Shown: positions 1 through 8,059, numbered from the stretch's first letter. The stretch is 64,000 nucleotides of DNA from Nonomuraea coxensis DSM 45129 (GCF_019397265.1 NZ_CP068985.1:4692501-4756500); one strand, 5' to 3'. Numbers and translations are program-made. Notes: generated by a model not told the origin, from the sequence alone.

Positions 1-776
1 GCCTCGGCATCACCCACATCGACACCAGCGACGCCTACGGGCCGCGCGTCACCAACCGGCTGATCCGCGAGGCGCTGCACCCGTACCCCGAGACGCTGCA
101 CATCGTGACCAAGGTCGGCGCGATCCGCGACGAGCAGGGCGGCTGGCCCCCCGCCCGGCGGCCCGAGGACGTGCGCCGCGCCGTCCTCGACAACCTCGAA
201 GCTCTCGGCCTCGACACGCTGGACGTGGTCAACCTCCGGCTCGGCGACGCCCGGGGCCCGCGGCCCGGCTCGCTCGCCGAGCCGTTCGAGACGCTCGTCG
301 AACTCCAGCGGCAGGGCCTGGTCCGGCACCTCGGTGTCAGCAACGCGACGGCCGGGCAGGTCGCCGAGGCCCGCTCGATCGCGCCGATCGTGTGCGTGCA
401 GAACATGTACAACCTCGCCCACCGCCAGGACGACGAGCTGATCGACGAGCTCGCCCGGCAGGACATCGCCTACGTGCCCTTCTTCCCCCTCGGCGGCTTC
501 AGCCCCCTGCAGTCCTCGGCGCTCACGGCCGTGGCCGCCCGGCTGGACAGCACGCCGATGTCGGTCGCCCTGGCCTGGCTGCTGCACCGCTCGCCCAACA
601 TCCTGCTCATCCCCGGCACCTCGTCCGTGGCGCACCTGCGCGAGAACGTCGCCGGCGCCGGGCTCTCCCTCTCCGGCGAGGACCTCGCCGAGCTGGACCA
701 GATCGGCCGCGGGCAGCACCAGACCGCCAGGAGCGCGCAGGCCGGCGGCATGGGCGGCGACTCCGGCCGCACCTGA
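1..776 (+). CDS. Aldo/keto reductase, 5'-truncated by the window edge
   Basis: The reading frame is open from base 3 to the stop at 774-776, so the start lies before the window. It encodes the C-terminal ~258 residues of an NADPH-dependent aldo/keto reductase of the oxidoreductase type. Visible family features are the DTSDAYG segment carrying the catalytic Asp and Tyr, the TKVG catalytic Lys segment, the HLGVSN strand, and the late IPGTSSVAHLRENV cofactor-binding segment. These proteins are soluble and reduce carbonyls with NADPH; the substrate cannot be read from sequence. A perfect hairpin directly follows the stop. The gene converges with the minus-strand gene at 804-1409. Confidence 0.9.
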   Translation, partial: LGITHIDTSDAYGPRVTNRLIREALHPYPETLHIVTKVGAIRDEQGGWPPARRPEDVRRAVLDNLEALGLDTLDVVNLRLGDARGPRPGSLAEPFETLVELQRQGLVRHLGVSNATAGQVAEARSIAPIVCVQNMYNLAHRQDDELIDELARQDIAYVPFFPLGGFSPLQSSALTAVAARLDSTPMSVALAWLLHRSPNILLIPGTSSVAHLRENVAGAGLSLSGEDLAELDQIGRGQHQTARSAQAGGMGGDSGRT

Positions 777-797
777 GCCCCGCCGTCTCGGCGGGGC
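777..797. terminator. Hairpin between convergent genes
   Basis: A perfect 9-bp stem, GCCCCGCCG / CGGCGGGGC with a 3-nt loop, begins on the base after the aldo/keto reductase stop and ends six bases before the stop of the convergent gene at 804. There is no clear T-run, so it is probably a bidirectional terminator of the actinobacterial type lacking a U tract. Confidence 0.65.
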
Positions 798-803
798 CGG
801 GGG

Positions 804-1409
804 TCATCCGGGTGTGCAGGGCTGCACGGGGGTGCCCGCCTGGGCCAGCCAGGCGCCGAGCCGCCAGGGCACGTGCGGGTTCCGGTTGTCGCGGAACTCC
901 ACCACCAGCGTCTCACCGGGCTTGATGTACCGCGGGGAGATCTGGATCGTCCGGACGGACGTCACCTGGGTGGCCTTGAACGAGCGCGACTCCTTCACGA
1001 GTGAACGCATCTCGGCCGCGTCCGCGGCCGGCGCCCCGTCGTAGGCCCGGTCCACGCTGACGAACCGAGGGGCCGCGCACCGCCCGTCCGGGCCCAGGAA
1101 GGTCACGTCGGCCTTGACGCCCGCCTCCGCCAGCTTGGCCTCCAGCCCCGAGGGGTCGCGCAGTTCGTTGACGGTGACCGTGACCGTGCCGTCCGGGCTC
1201 TTGGCCACCGCGTAGGCGGAGGTCCCGGTGCCGCTGATCAGCGGGGTGACGGCGAGTCCCGCCGCGACACCGGCCGCGACCAGCAGCCGTGGGCCGGTGA
1301 CGACACGTCGCCGGGGACGCATCCGGCGGAGCAGCCGCTGCCGTGCTCCGGCGAGTTCCTGCGGGGAGGCCGGGGGGACGTCCTGCCACATGGCCTTCAG
1401 CGCGTCCAT
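804..1409 (-). CDS. Membrane-anchored partner protein of the sigma-factor locus
   Basis: 201 residues. The N-terminal ~35 residues are charged and cytoplasmic (MDALKAMWQDVPPASPQ). A single membrane segment follows around residues 40-60 (LLVAAGVAAGLAVTPLIS), then an extracellular domain of ~140 residues with three Cys. The arrangement of a short cytoplasmic arm, one helix and an outer domain, encoded on the same strand beyond an ECF-type sigma gene, resembles proteins that often follow such sigma genes in actinomycetes. Whether it is an anti-sigma factor is inference; no ZAS motif is visible. GGAGG lies 6 nt before the ATG. The element at 1434-3005 now separates it from the sigma gene, so it may be poorly transcribed. 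Confidence 0.7.
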   Translation of the reverse strand: MDALKAMWQDVPPASPQELAGARQRLLRRMRPRRRVVTGPRLLVAAGVAAGLAVTPLISGTGTSAYAVAKSPDGTVTVTVNELRDPSGLEAKLAEAGVKADVTFLGPDGRCAAPRFVSVDRAYDGAPAADAAEMRSLVKESRSFKATQVTSVRTIQISPRYIKPGETLVVEFRDNRNPHVPWRLGAWLAQAGTPVQPCTPG

Positions 1410-1433
1410 CAGTACCTCCAGAGTGGACCGGCG

Positions 1434-1500
1434 GTTTCAGCCGTCGGGGGAATCGGGAGCGGGAGGGCCGCCAAGGCCCGAGCGTGCAGTGACCCGCCAG
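1434..1500 (+). repeat. Left-end block shared with the second TnpB element
   Basis: About 65 nt aligns with 23219-23290. The core at 1459-1487 differs from 23249-23277 at only three positions, reading GCGGGAGGGCCGCCAAGG and then CCCGAGCGTGC. The flanking part around TTTCAGCCG is a degraded form of the CCGGCC-TTCA-GGCCGG hairpin of the second copy. This is taken as the element left end, the site recognised by the Y1 transposase. Confidence 0.6.
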
Positions 1501-1561
1501 ATTCGGGCATCAGAGATCTCCGTTCATCACGTACTGGATATGTGACGCTGGATATGATCGT

Positions 1562-1786
1562 GTGACTCGTCAGGTGCGCACCTCCCCCGGTGCGGCGAGC
1601 CAGTTCAAGGGGTTCACCTCGCACCACCTGCGTGCCGGGTTCGGTCACCTGCGTTCCCGGTTGCCCACGCTGTGGTCGCGGTCCTGCTTCGTGGCCACCG
1701 CCGGCGCCGTGTCCGCAAAGACGGTGCGGCGTCACATCGTCGGGACGCGGTATGAGCGGGCGCCCAAGGCGGGTGGCCGTGCGTAG
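1562..1786 (+). pseudogene. tnpA: IS200-type Y1 transposase TnpA, C-terminal remnant
   Basis: 74 residues from a GTG match the C-terminal half of IS200/IS605 TnpA: SQFKGFTSHHLRAGFGHL, then LPTLWSRSCFVATAGAVS and KTVRRHI. The N-terminal half with the HUH metal-binding motif is missing. In the family the helix after the WS-YF-AT segment carries the catalytic Tyr (RRYI) and a metal-binding Gln; here the Tyr position is His and the Gln position appears to be Arg, with one inserted residue. The product cannot be active as a transposase. Its end overlaps the start of tnpB, the ancestral arrangement. Confidence 0.8.
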
Positions 1787-2969
1787 GTCTTACAAGTTCC
1801 TCATGCGTCCGACCGCGCACCAGCAGGCGGCGCTCACCGCGTGCCTGGACGACCACCGCGTCCTGTACAACGCGGCGCTTGAGGAGCGGCGCGAGGCGTA
1901 CAGGCGGTCCAGGGTGTCGATCCGGTACGGCGACCAGTCCGCCCAGCTCAAGGAGATCCGCGCCGGCGACCCCGATCGGGCGCGCTGGTCGTTCTCCTCC
2001 CAGCAGGCCACCCTGCGCCGCCTGGACAAGGCGTTCGGTGCGTTCTTCGGCCGCGTCAAGGCCGGTCGCACTCCGGGCTTCCCGCGTTTCAAGGGCCGGG
2101 GCTGGTTCGACACGGTTGAGTGGCCCAAGGACGGCGACGGCTGCCGGTGGGACTCCCAGCCCGAGCACCCTTCCGCCACGTTCGTCCGTCTTCAAGGCGT
2201 CGGGCAGGTCCGCGTGCACCGGCACCGCCCGGTGCGGGGCCGGGTGAAGACGATCAGCGTGAAGCGGGAAGGCTCCCGCTGGTACGTCGTCTTGTCGTGC
2301 GACGACGTGCCCGCCGAGATCCTGCCCGCCACGGGTGCGGTCGTCGGCGTGGACATGGGCGTGGCGTCGTTGTTGACCACCTCGGACGGCGAGCAGGTCG
2401 GCAACCCGCGACACCTTGAGGCGTCCGCCGGGAAGCTGGCGGCCGCTCAGCGGGACCTCGCCCGTAACAAGCGCGGGTCCAGACGCCGCCGTAAGGCGGT
2501 CGCCCGCGTCGCGGCCCTGCACGGCAAGGTCCGGCGTCAACGGCTCGACGGCGCGCACAAGGCCGCGAACGCGCTGATCCGCGACTACGACGTGATCGTG
2601 CACGAGGACCTGCGGATCGCGGACATGACCAGGAGCCCAGCCCCGAAACCGGACGGGGAAGGCGGCTACCTGCCCAATCGCGCGGCGGCCAAGGCCGGAT
2701 TGAACAAGAGCATCCTGGACGCGGGTTGGGGGGTGTTCCTGGGCATCCTCGCGCACAAGGCTGAAAGCGCCGGTCGAGAGCTGATCTCCGTGGACCCTCG
2801 CAACACCTCCCGCACGTGCGCCCGGTGCGGGCACCTGGCGAAAGACAACCGCGTCACCCAAGCCGAGTTCGCCTGTAGGGCGTGCGGTCACACCGCGCAC
2901 GCCGACGTCAACGCGGCGATCAACATTCTGAGGGCAGGGCTTGCCCTTCGCGAAGCCGCAGCGGCTTAG
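1752..2969 (+). CDS. tnpB: RNA-guided nuclease TnpB (IS605 family)
   Basis: 405 residues from ATG 1752; a GTG at 1779 (VRRSYKFLMRPT) is an equally likely start and matches the usual TnpB N terminus better. The RuvC-like active site is complete: Asp in VVGVDMGVA, Glu in VIVHEDLRIADM, and Asp in HADVNAAINIL. The zinc ribbon CARCGH...CRACGH lies between the last two. Family knowledge: TnpB is a DNA nuclease guided by an RNA derived from the element's right end and helps retain the element at donor sites. All catalytic residues are present, so nuclease function is plausible even though its TnpA is dead, which would leave a stranded, non-mobile guide-nuclease unit unless transposase is supplied in trans. 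Confidence 0.9.
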   Translation: MSGRPRRVAVRRSYKFLMRPTAHQQAALTACLDDHRVLYNAALEERREAYRRSRVSIRYGDQSAQLKEIRAGDPDRARWSFSSQQATLRRLDKAFGAFFGRVKAGRTPGFPRFKGRGWFDTVEWPKDGDGCRWDSQPEHPSATFVRLQGVGQVRVHRHRPVRGRVKTISVKREGSRWYVVLSCDDVPAEILPATGAVVGVDMGVASLLTTSDGEQVGNPRHLEASAGKLAAAQRDLARNKRGSRRRRKAVARVAALHGKVRRQRLDGAHKAANALIRDYDVIVHEDLRIADMTRSPAPKPDGEGGYLPNRAAAKAGLNKSILDAGWGVFLGILAHKAESAGRELISVDPRNTSRTCARCGHLAKDNRVTQAEFACRACGHTAHADVNAAINILRAGLALREAAAA

Positions 2970-3004
2970 CAAGAAGCCGCCCTCTTTTGGGGGCGGAGGA
3001 GTCA
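2946..3004 (+). ncRNA. Right end and probable 3' part of the TnpB guide RNA
   Basis: Consecutive hairpins occupy the last codons of tnpB and the right end: CTTCG/CGAAG (2946-2955), GCCGC/GCGGC (2955-2965) and CCGCCC/GGGCGG (2977-2996). In this family the guide-RNA scaffold spans the tnpB 3' end and right end, and the guide is the flanking DNA just outside. The guide here would therefore read into the 3' end of the sigma gene. RNA boundaries are inferred, not seen. Confidence 0.45.
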
Positions 3005-3007
3005 CGG

Positions 3008-3574
3008 TCATTCTCCTTGTCGGCTCAGGGCTTGACGGATCCGGAGACGGGCCCGGTTGAGGCGCGAGGCGACCGTCCCCGGCGGGATGGCCAGCGCGTC
3101 GGCCACCTCCTGGTAGCTCAGTTCGGCCCAGGCGACGAGCAGCAGCACGTCGCGGTCGGCCGGGGCGAGCTTCATCAGGGCCAGCGCCAGCGGCCGGTTG
3201 ACGGCCAGGGTGTCGGCGCCGTCCTCGACCGGGAACCCGGACCGCTCCGCCGGGTGCACGCCGCTGCGGACGTAGGCGCGGTAGAGGCTCATCTCGGTAC
3301 GCCGCCGGCGGCCGATCAGGTTGGAGGCGATGCCGTACAGCCACGGCCGGGCATCGGAGCGCCGCCGGTCATAGCGTCCGCGGTGCTGGAAGGCGGCCAG
3401 AAAGGTGTCGGCCACGACGTCCTCCGCCTCGCTGGGCCCGAGGCGCCTGGTCACGTAGCGATGCAGGAGCGGCGCGTGCCGGTCGAACAGCGTGGCGAAG
3501 ATCTCGGGCTCGTCGAGCGACCTCTCGATGAGGCGCGCGTCGTCGACCTCGACAGCTTCGCGAGGGATTGTCAT
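3008..3574 (-). CDS. ECF-type RNA polymerase sigma factor
   Basis: 188 residues with sigma region 2 near residues 25-95 (DRHAPLLHRYVTRR, then EDVVADTFLAAF and RPWLYGIASNLI) and region 4 near 135-185 (LAPADRDVLLLVAWAELS, PPGTVASRLNRARLRIRQAL). There is no region 1 or 3, so it is of the extracytoplasmic-function class. It should direct RNA polymerase to a small regulon in response to an envelope signal. AGGAAAGG lies upstream of the start; a second ATG at 3578 in another frame is not used. The upstream ~55 bp is repeated before the acyltransferase gene pair, suggesting co-regulation or autoregulation. The probable partner gene (804-1409) lies beyond an inserted TnpB element. Confidence 0.9.
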   Translation of the reverse strand: MTIPREAVEVDDARLIERSLDEPEIFATLFDRHAPLLHRYVTRRLGPSEAEDVVADTFLAAFQHRGRYDRRRSDARPWLYGIASNLIGRRRRTEMSLYRAYVRSGVHPAERSGFPVEDGADTLAVNRPLALALMKLAPADRDVLLLVAWAELSYQEVADALAIPPGTVASRLNRARLRIRQALSRQGE

Positions 3575-3582
3575 GCATGCGA

Positions 3583-3638
3583 CCTTTCCTGGCGTACGCG
3601 GTCACCCGGTCATTGCCACGCCAGGCCGAAATTCTTCA
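3583..3638 (-). promoter_or_regulatory. Leader/promoter repeat copy A, before the sigma gene
   Basis: Read on the minus strand this block contains TGAAGAATTTCGGCCTGGCG, then TGGCAATGACC, GGTGACCGC and CCAGGAAAGG. It is about 80% identical to 6365-6419 and lies in the same position and orientation relative to a start codon. It begins inside the stop codon of the AlgX-like gene. Conservation of the whole block, including the ribosome-binding site, suggests a shared promoter and leader, possibly recognised by the sigma factor itself. That recognition is inference. Confidence 0.6.
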
Positions 3639-4808
3639 CGGGAGTGTTGAGAGCGCTTCGTCGAGGGCGGCGAGCACGGCGTCGTCCAGCATCTCGGCGT
3701 GCCCGCCGACGAGATACCGCTCCACGATCTCGAACACCACCGTGTCACTCTCGGCGACCTTCTCCACGAGCTGGTCCAGCCCCGTCCTGGCCGGCGCGTC
3801 GCTGCGCAGATAGGTGAGGTCGGCGAAGTACGGCAGCACCCACGGCAGCGAGTTGCGCGTGAACGAGTCGCCGATGAGCAGCGTCCGGGGCTGGTAGAGC
3901 GGCGCCTGGTCCGACCGGTGGACGGTGCGGAACGACACGGGCAGGTCGCGATCGTCCTGCCGGACCCGGCGCACGCCGTCGCGGACCAGCCGCCACCGGT
4001 CGATGTCCTCCTCGACGGGGATGCCCAGCAGCCCGCCCAGGTCGCCGTTCCGCGGCGCCTGCCCGGTCCTGACCAGCCGGGTGTCCCGGGACAGGCCCGG
4101 CTGGAGTGCCCGGGCGAGTTCCGCGCCGTAGAGGCCGGCGGAGTGCTCGGTCCAGTGGCTGTCGGTCCGCCAGTACGCGGGCGTGCCTGACTCGCGCTGC
4201 GCCCGCTCCAACCGGTCCCGGAGATCGACGAACCCGGGCAGATCGGCGGCCCGGAGCGCGGCCCAGAACTCCTGCTTGCGCCGGCGGAGGCAGGACTGGC
4301 CAGGGAAGCGTTCCGGCAGCCGGTCAGGATGCACGGTGGTCTTGTCGGGAGCCACGGTGAACAGGAACCGCCTTCCGGACCTCTGTACGATCTCGGCCAG
4401 GCGGCGCACCCGCCATAAGGTCTCGGTGATGGACCAGCGCGGCCGGCACGCCTCGGTCACGTCGTCGCCGAAGTAGAGCCAGCCGTCACGCCCCTCGATC
4501 ACGCGAGGATAGCCCGGGGCCCCCGCCGTGCCGTACGACGGGGCCTCCTTGAACAGCAGCTCCGACAGGGCGGCGTTGGCGCGGACGGCGTGCTGCCGCA
4601 ACGGCAGGTGAGCCGACGCCCACGCCTCCACCTCCGGCACGACCGCCCAGCCGCGCGACAGCGCCGGGAACTCCGGCAGCCTGCGGTTCTCGATCTCCAC
4701 CGCCCGCTCGCCCGCGGCGAACGCCAGCGCGGGACCGCAGAAGAACAGCGCCGCCGCGAGCGCCGCCGATCGGGCCCGGCTCCGTACGAGGGTCATCGGT
4801 GTCCCCAT
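3636..4808 (-). CDS. AlgX/AlgJ-like SGNH acetyltransferase-hydrolase, exported
   Basis: 390 residues. An N-terminal signal/anchor (residues ~8-32, RSAALAAALFFCGPALAFAA) is followed by an AlgX/AlgJ-type SGNH domain. Visible motifs are DGWLYFGDD near residue 110, the DSHWT block carrying Asp and His near residue 215, and LLIGDSFTRNSLP with the Ser nucleophile near residue 310. Family members accept acetyl groups exported by an AlgI-type MBOAT protein and place them on exopolysaccharide or other cell-surface glycans outside the membrane. The gene lies 15 bp after the MBOAT gene on the same strand, which strongly supports a working pair. The glycan is unknown, and no polysaccharide synthase is nearby. 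Confidence 0.85.
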   Translation of the reverse strand: MGTPMTLVRSRARSAALAAALFFCGPALAFAAGERAVEIENRRLPEFPALSRGWAVVPEVEAWASAHLPLRQHAVRANAALSELLFKEAPSYGTAGAPGYPRVIEGRDGWLYFGDDVTEACRPRWSITETLWRVRRLAEIVQRSGRRFLFTVAPDKTTVHPDRLPERFPGQSCLRRRKQEFWAALRAADLPGFVDLRDRLERAQRESGTPAYWRTDSHWTEHSAGLYGAELARALQPGLSRDTRLVRTGQAPRNGDLGGLLGIPVEEDIDRWRLVRDGVRRVRQDDRDLPVSFRTVHRSDQAPLYQPRTLLIGDSFTRNSLPWVLPYFADLTYLRSDAPARTGLDQLVEKVAESDTVVFEIVERYLVGGHAEMLDDAVLAALDEALSTLP

Positions 4809-4823
4809 CAGAAGGTGTCCCCA

Positions 4824-6260
4824 TCAGAACTGGTAGTACAGGAAAGGGCTGAACGTGCCGGCGGCGACCAGCACCGCGGCGTAGGGGGCGGCCACCCACG
4901 TCACCGCGGCGCGCGCCAGCCGCGCCGCCGTCCCGCGGCCCGTCTGGATCAGCGGCCCGAGCGCCCGCGAGGCCGGCAGCGCCACCACGGCCAGCGCCAG
5001 CGCGAAGACGGCCGTCCGCTGGTGGTTGGCCGCCCAGGCGACGAACTCGTCGAGCTCGCCCGGCCGCCAGGTGAACATCGCCCGCAGCATGCCCCACGCC
5101 TGCGTCATGCTCTCCGCGCGGAAGAACACCCAGCCGACCACCACCAGCAGGAGTGTCGCGGCGCGGCGCAGCGCCAGGGCCCAGACGGCGCCCGGCGGAC
5201 GATCCCAGCCGAGCAGCCGTTCGACCACCAGCAGGGCGCCGTGGTACAGGCCCCACACCAGGAAGGTCCAGTCGGCCCCGTGCCAGAAGCCGCAGAGCAC
5301 GAAGATGATCAGCAGGTTGCGGTAGGTCCGCGGCGCGCCGCCCCGGTTGCCGCCGAGCGGGATGTAGACGTAGTCACGGAACCAGCGCGACAGCGACATG
5401 TGCCAGCGCCGCCAGAAGTCGGTGACGGAGTACGCCGAGTACGGCCGGTCGAAGTTCTCGGGCAGCCGGAACCCGAACATCAGGCCCAGGCCGACGGCCA
5501 TGTCGGAGTAGCCGGAGAAGTCGAAGTAGATCTGCAGGGCGAAGGCCGACGCTCCCAGCCACGCCGTCGGCGTGTTGACCGCCCCGCCGGCCTGCGCGAA
5601 CGCGGCGTCCGCGACGGAGGCGAGCGAGTCGGCGACGATCACCTTCTTGGCCAGGCCCAGGGCGAAGCGGGGGAAGCCGGCGGCGAGGTCGCCGAGGCGG
5701 TCCCTGCGGGTGTCGCCGAGTTGTTCGGCGATCTCGTGGTAGCGGACGATCGGTCCCGCCACGAGCTGCGGGAACATCGCGATGTAGGTGATGAACCGGA
5801 CGGGGCTTCGCTGGGCCGGCGTGCTGCCGCGGTAGACGTCCACCACGTACGACAGGTGGTGGAAGGTGAAGAACGAGATCCCGATCGGCAGCGCCAGGGT
5901 CACGATCGGGCTGTGGCCCAGACCCAGCGCGGCCGTCAGGGCGTCGATCTGCTCGGTGGCGAAACCGGCGTACTTCCACACCGCCAGCATCGCGACGTTC
6001 CAGCCGGCGGCCGCCAGGAGCACGCCGCGGCGGGCCCGGGGCCGACCCCGTAGCCGCGCCGAGTCCAGCGCCAGGCCGGCCCCGTAGTTGACGGCGATGG
6101 CCGACAGCAGGAGCAGGGTGTGCGGCCCGGCGCCCCAGGTGTAGAAGAGCAGGCTGGCCGCGGCGACCACCGCGTTGCGGTGACGGCTCGGGAGCGCCCA
6201 GAAGGTCAGGAGTGTGGCCGGCATGAAGAGCCACAGGAACAACGGGGAGGCGAACGACAT
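4824..6260 (-). CDS. AlgI-type MBOAT O-acyltransferase
   Basis: 478 residues with about ten membrane segments. The family-defining part is the YFDFSGYSDMAVGLGLMFGF stretch, the FWRRWHMSLSRWFRDYVYIP loop, and LCGFWHGADWTFLVWGLYHG with the invariant catalytic His. AlgI-like MBOAT proteins carry acetyl groups across the membrane for O-acetylation of extracellular polysaccharide. The gene is the first of a two-gene unit with the AlgX-like protein downstream. Upstream on the same strand lie a 19-codon open frame and a copy of the sequence found before the nearby sigma-factor gene, pointing to control by that sigma factor. Confidence 0.92.
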   Translation of the reverse strand: MSFASPLFLWLFMPATLLTFWALPSRHRNAVVAAASLLFYTWGAGPHTLLLLSAIAVNYGAGLALDSARLRGRPRARRGVLLAAAGWNVAMLAVWKYAGFATEQIDALTAALGLGHSPIVTLALPIGISFFTFHHLSYVVDVYRGSTPAQRSPVRFITYIAMFPQLVAGPIVRYHEIAEQLGDTRRDRLGDLAAGFPRFALGLAKKVIVADSLASVADAAFAQAGGAVNTPTAWLGASAFALQIYFDFSGYSDMAVGLGLMFGFRLPENFDRPYSAYSVTDFWRRWHMSLSRWFRDYVYIPLGGNRGGAPRTYRNLLIIFVLCGFWHGADWTFLVWGLYHGALLVVERLLGWDRPPGAVWALALRRAATLLLVVVGWVFFRAESMTQAWGMLRAMFTWRPGELDEFVAWAANHQRTAVFALALAVVALPASRALGPLIQTGRGTAARLARAAVTWVAAPYAAVLVAAGTFSPFLYYQF

Positions 6261-6299
6261 CGGTGTCCAGAGGGGTTCCGGTTCGTGCTCGGCTGCCCG

Positions 6300-6359
6300 T
6301 CAACCTCTGGCACGCCGTCGCGGGCCGGGGTCGGACGGCGTGGTGACGATCTCGTTCAT
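6300..6359 (-). CDS. Possible 19-residue leader ORF before the acyltransferase gene
   Basis: An ATG at 6359, in the same position relative to the repeat and its AGGAAAGG ribosome-binding site as the sigma gene start, opens a frame of 19 residues (MNEIVTTPSDPGPRRRARG) ending at 6300, 40 bp before the MBOAT start. It may be a leader peptide or just the truncated 5' end of a gene that was duplicated with the promoter block. Confidence 0.35.
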   Translation of the reverse strand: MNEIVTTPSDPGPRRRARG

Positions 6360-6364
6360 GGGGG

Positions 6365-6419
6365 CCTTTCCTGGTGTGTGCGGTCACCGGTCATTACCGC
6401 GCCAGGCCGCAATCCTTCA
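6365..6419 (-). promoter_or_regulatory. Leader/promoter repeat copy B, before the acyltransferase pair
   Basis: On the minus strand it reads TGAAGGATTGCGGCCTGGCG, then CGGTAATGACC, GGTGACCGC and CCAGGAAAGG, matching copy A at 3583-3638. Both copies point the same way and bracket the MBOAT/AlgX gene pair as 2.8-kb-spaced direct repeats. Confidence 0.6.
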
Positions 6420-6489
6420 GGCGAGTTTTACGGGAACCTTGGCCGTTCCCCGGGCGCGCCCCGGCGCCGCATGGGCATCATCACCGGTG

Positions 6490-6903
6490 ATGCACGCCGT
6501 CCGACCAGCCCGTTCCCGCCGTCCGGCCACGTCCCGCGCCCGCCGGCTGGCGGCGCATGTGCTGCTCGTGATCGTCTCGGTCGTCGGCACGGTGTTCGCC
6601 CACGGGGGCGCGTGCGCGGCCGTCGAACGCGCGGAAGGCGTCAGCCACGGCACAGCGGTGGAGAGCGCGGGCACCGCCTACCGGCAGCCGTGCCTGCACC
6701 GGAACCTGCCGCCCCGCCACCAGCACGGAACCGAGCAGGACTGCTCGGCGATCGGCTCGGCCGCCGCGCCCATCCTCCTGCTGCCGCAGGCGGCCCTGCC
6801 GGTGACCGCGGCGCGGGCTCTCGTCGAGGCGGCGTCCGGACCGTGCGGCAGCGGCCGTGCGGCCCTTCCCGCTCCGGGAAACCTCTGTGTGATGCGCCTG
6901 TAG
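6490..6903 (+). CDS. Small exported or membrane-anchored His/Cys-containing protein
   Basis: 137 residues from ATG 6490. After a basic N terminus (~20 residues) there is one hydrophobic segment ([20 protein letters not shown], about residues 20-40). The exported part has five Cys and a His-rich stretch ([19 protein letters not shown]). I do not recognise the family. It is divergent from the acyltransferase operon and lies 73 bp before the PLP-enzyme gene on the same strand, so it may belong to that unit. The His/Cys pattern would suit metal binding, which is speculation. No strong ribosome-binding site is visible, so the start is uncertain. Confidence 0.5.
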   Translation: MHAVRPARSRRPATSRARRLAAHVLLVIVSVVGTVFAHGGACAAVERAEGVSHGTAVESAGTAYRQPCLHRNLPPRHQHGTEQDCSAIGSAAAPILLLPQAALPVTAARALVEAASGPCGSGRAALPAPGNLCVMRL

Positions 6904-6976
6904 GGCGGACGACGCTTTCTCGTCGTCCATCGCTTCATGCCGTGAGATACGCGCATTCACTTCGGGGAAAAAATTC

Positions 6977-8059
6977 ATGTCGTCACCAGCTGCTTTCGCA
7001 CGCCCGTACGAGGTGCCGCCCGCCGGCTGTTCCTCCCTCTCCCTCACCGTCGGCAACACGCCGCTGGCCTACATCCCGGCAGCCGAGGGCGCGGGATTCT
7101 GGGCCAAGCTCGAAGGGTTCAACCCGGGCGGCATCAAGGACCGGCCCGCCCTCCACATGGTGCGCCGGGCCCTGGCCAGGGAAGACCTCCAGCCGGGGGC
7201 CACCGTCGTCGAGTCGACCAGCGGGACTCTGGGGCTCGGCCTGGCGCTGGCCGGCATCGTCTTCGGCCATCCGGTCGTGCTGGTGGGCGACCCCGGCATG
7301 GAGCCGCTGATGCGCCGGCTGCTCGCCTCCTACGGGGCCCGGCTGGAGATCGTGACCGAGCCGCATCCGACCGGCGGGTGGCAGCAGGCCCGCCGGGAGC
7401 GGGTCCAGCGGCTCCTGGCCGACAGCCCCGGCTCGTACTGCCCGGACCAGTACAACAACCCCGACAACGTCGACGCCTACGCGGGACTGGCGCACGAGCT
7501 GCTCGGCCGGCTTCCCCGCATCGACACGCTGGTGTGCTCGGTCGGCACCGGCGGGCACAGCGCCGGCATCCACGCCGTGCTGCGCCGGCACTTCCCGCGG
7601 CTGAAGCTCGTCGGCGTCGACACGATCGGCTCCACCATCTTCGGCCAGCCGGCACGGACCCGGCTGATGCGCGGCCTCGGCTCCAGCATCCATCCGCGCA
7701 ACGTCGCCTACGACGCCTTCAGCGAGGTGCACTGGGTCAGCCCCGCCGAAGCGGTGTGGGCCTGCCGCCGGCTGGCCGCCCGGCACTACGTCTCGGGCGG
7801 CTGGAGCACCGGCGCGGTCAGCCTGGTGGCCCGCTGGCTGGCCCGGACCAGGCCGGAGGAGACCATCGTCGCGATCTTCCCTGACGGGCCGTGGCGGTAC
7901 TGGGACACCGTCTTCGACGACGACTACTGCCGTGCTCACGGCCTGCTTGCCGCCGTCCCCGCCGACGAGCCGGACACACTGGCGGCGCCGTCCGAGCGCG
8001 AGGTGCACCGCTGGACGCGCTGCGCCACCGTGACCGACCCGCTGGCGGGCGCCCGATGA
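6977..8059 (+). CDS. Cysteine-synthase-family PLP-dependent enzyme
   Basis: 360 residues of fold type II PLP enzyme. The PLP Lys lies in [14 protein letters not shown] (about residue 55). The phosphate/substrate loop [12 protein letters not shown] and the glycine-rich [15 protein letters not shown] segment are present, as is the late GGWSTGAV segment. Such enzymes perform beta-replacement on serine or O-acyl-serine derivatives. Its C-terminal ~55 residues extend beyond typical CysK. The gene overlaps the next gene, an MFS transporter, by four bases (ATGA). A synthase joined to an exporter suggests production and export of a modified amino acid, as in metallophore loci; this is inference, since no other biosynthetic gene is beside it. 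Confidence 0.85.
   Translation: MSSPAAFARPYEVPPAGCSSLSLTVGNTPLAYIPAAEGAGFWAKLEGFNPGGIKDRPALHMVRRALAREDLQPGATVVESTSGTLGLGLALAGIVFGHPVVLVGDPGMEPLMRRLLASYGARLEIVTEPHPTGGWQQARRERVQRLLADSPGSYCPDQYNNPDNVDAYAGLAHELLGRLPRIDTLVCSVGTGGHSAGIHAVLRRHFPRLKLVGVDTIGSTIFGQPARTRLMRGLGSSIHPRNVAYDAFSEVHWVSPAEAVWACRRLAARHYVSGGWSTGAVSLVARWLARTRPEETIVAIFPDGPWRYWDTVFDDDYCRAHGLLAAVPADEPDTLAAPSEREVHRWTRCATVTDPLAGAR

Larger units (their letters stand above)
1434..3005 (+). mobile_element. IS200/IS605-type element with tnpB and a tnpA remnant
   Basis: The element runs from a left-end block (about 1434-1500) that is clearly related to the left end of the second element at 23219 to a hairpin-rich right end after tnpB finishing near GAGGAGTCAC at 2995-3004. 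It has no long terminal inverted repeats, as expected for the family. It contains a broken tnpA and an intact-looking tnpB. It sits a few bases beyond the stop of the sigma gene on the opposite strand and about 25 bp before the start of that gene's partner. Ends are placed by similarity and hairpins, so they are accurate only to within several bases. Confidence 0.75.
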
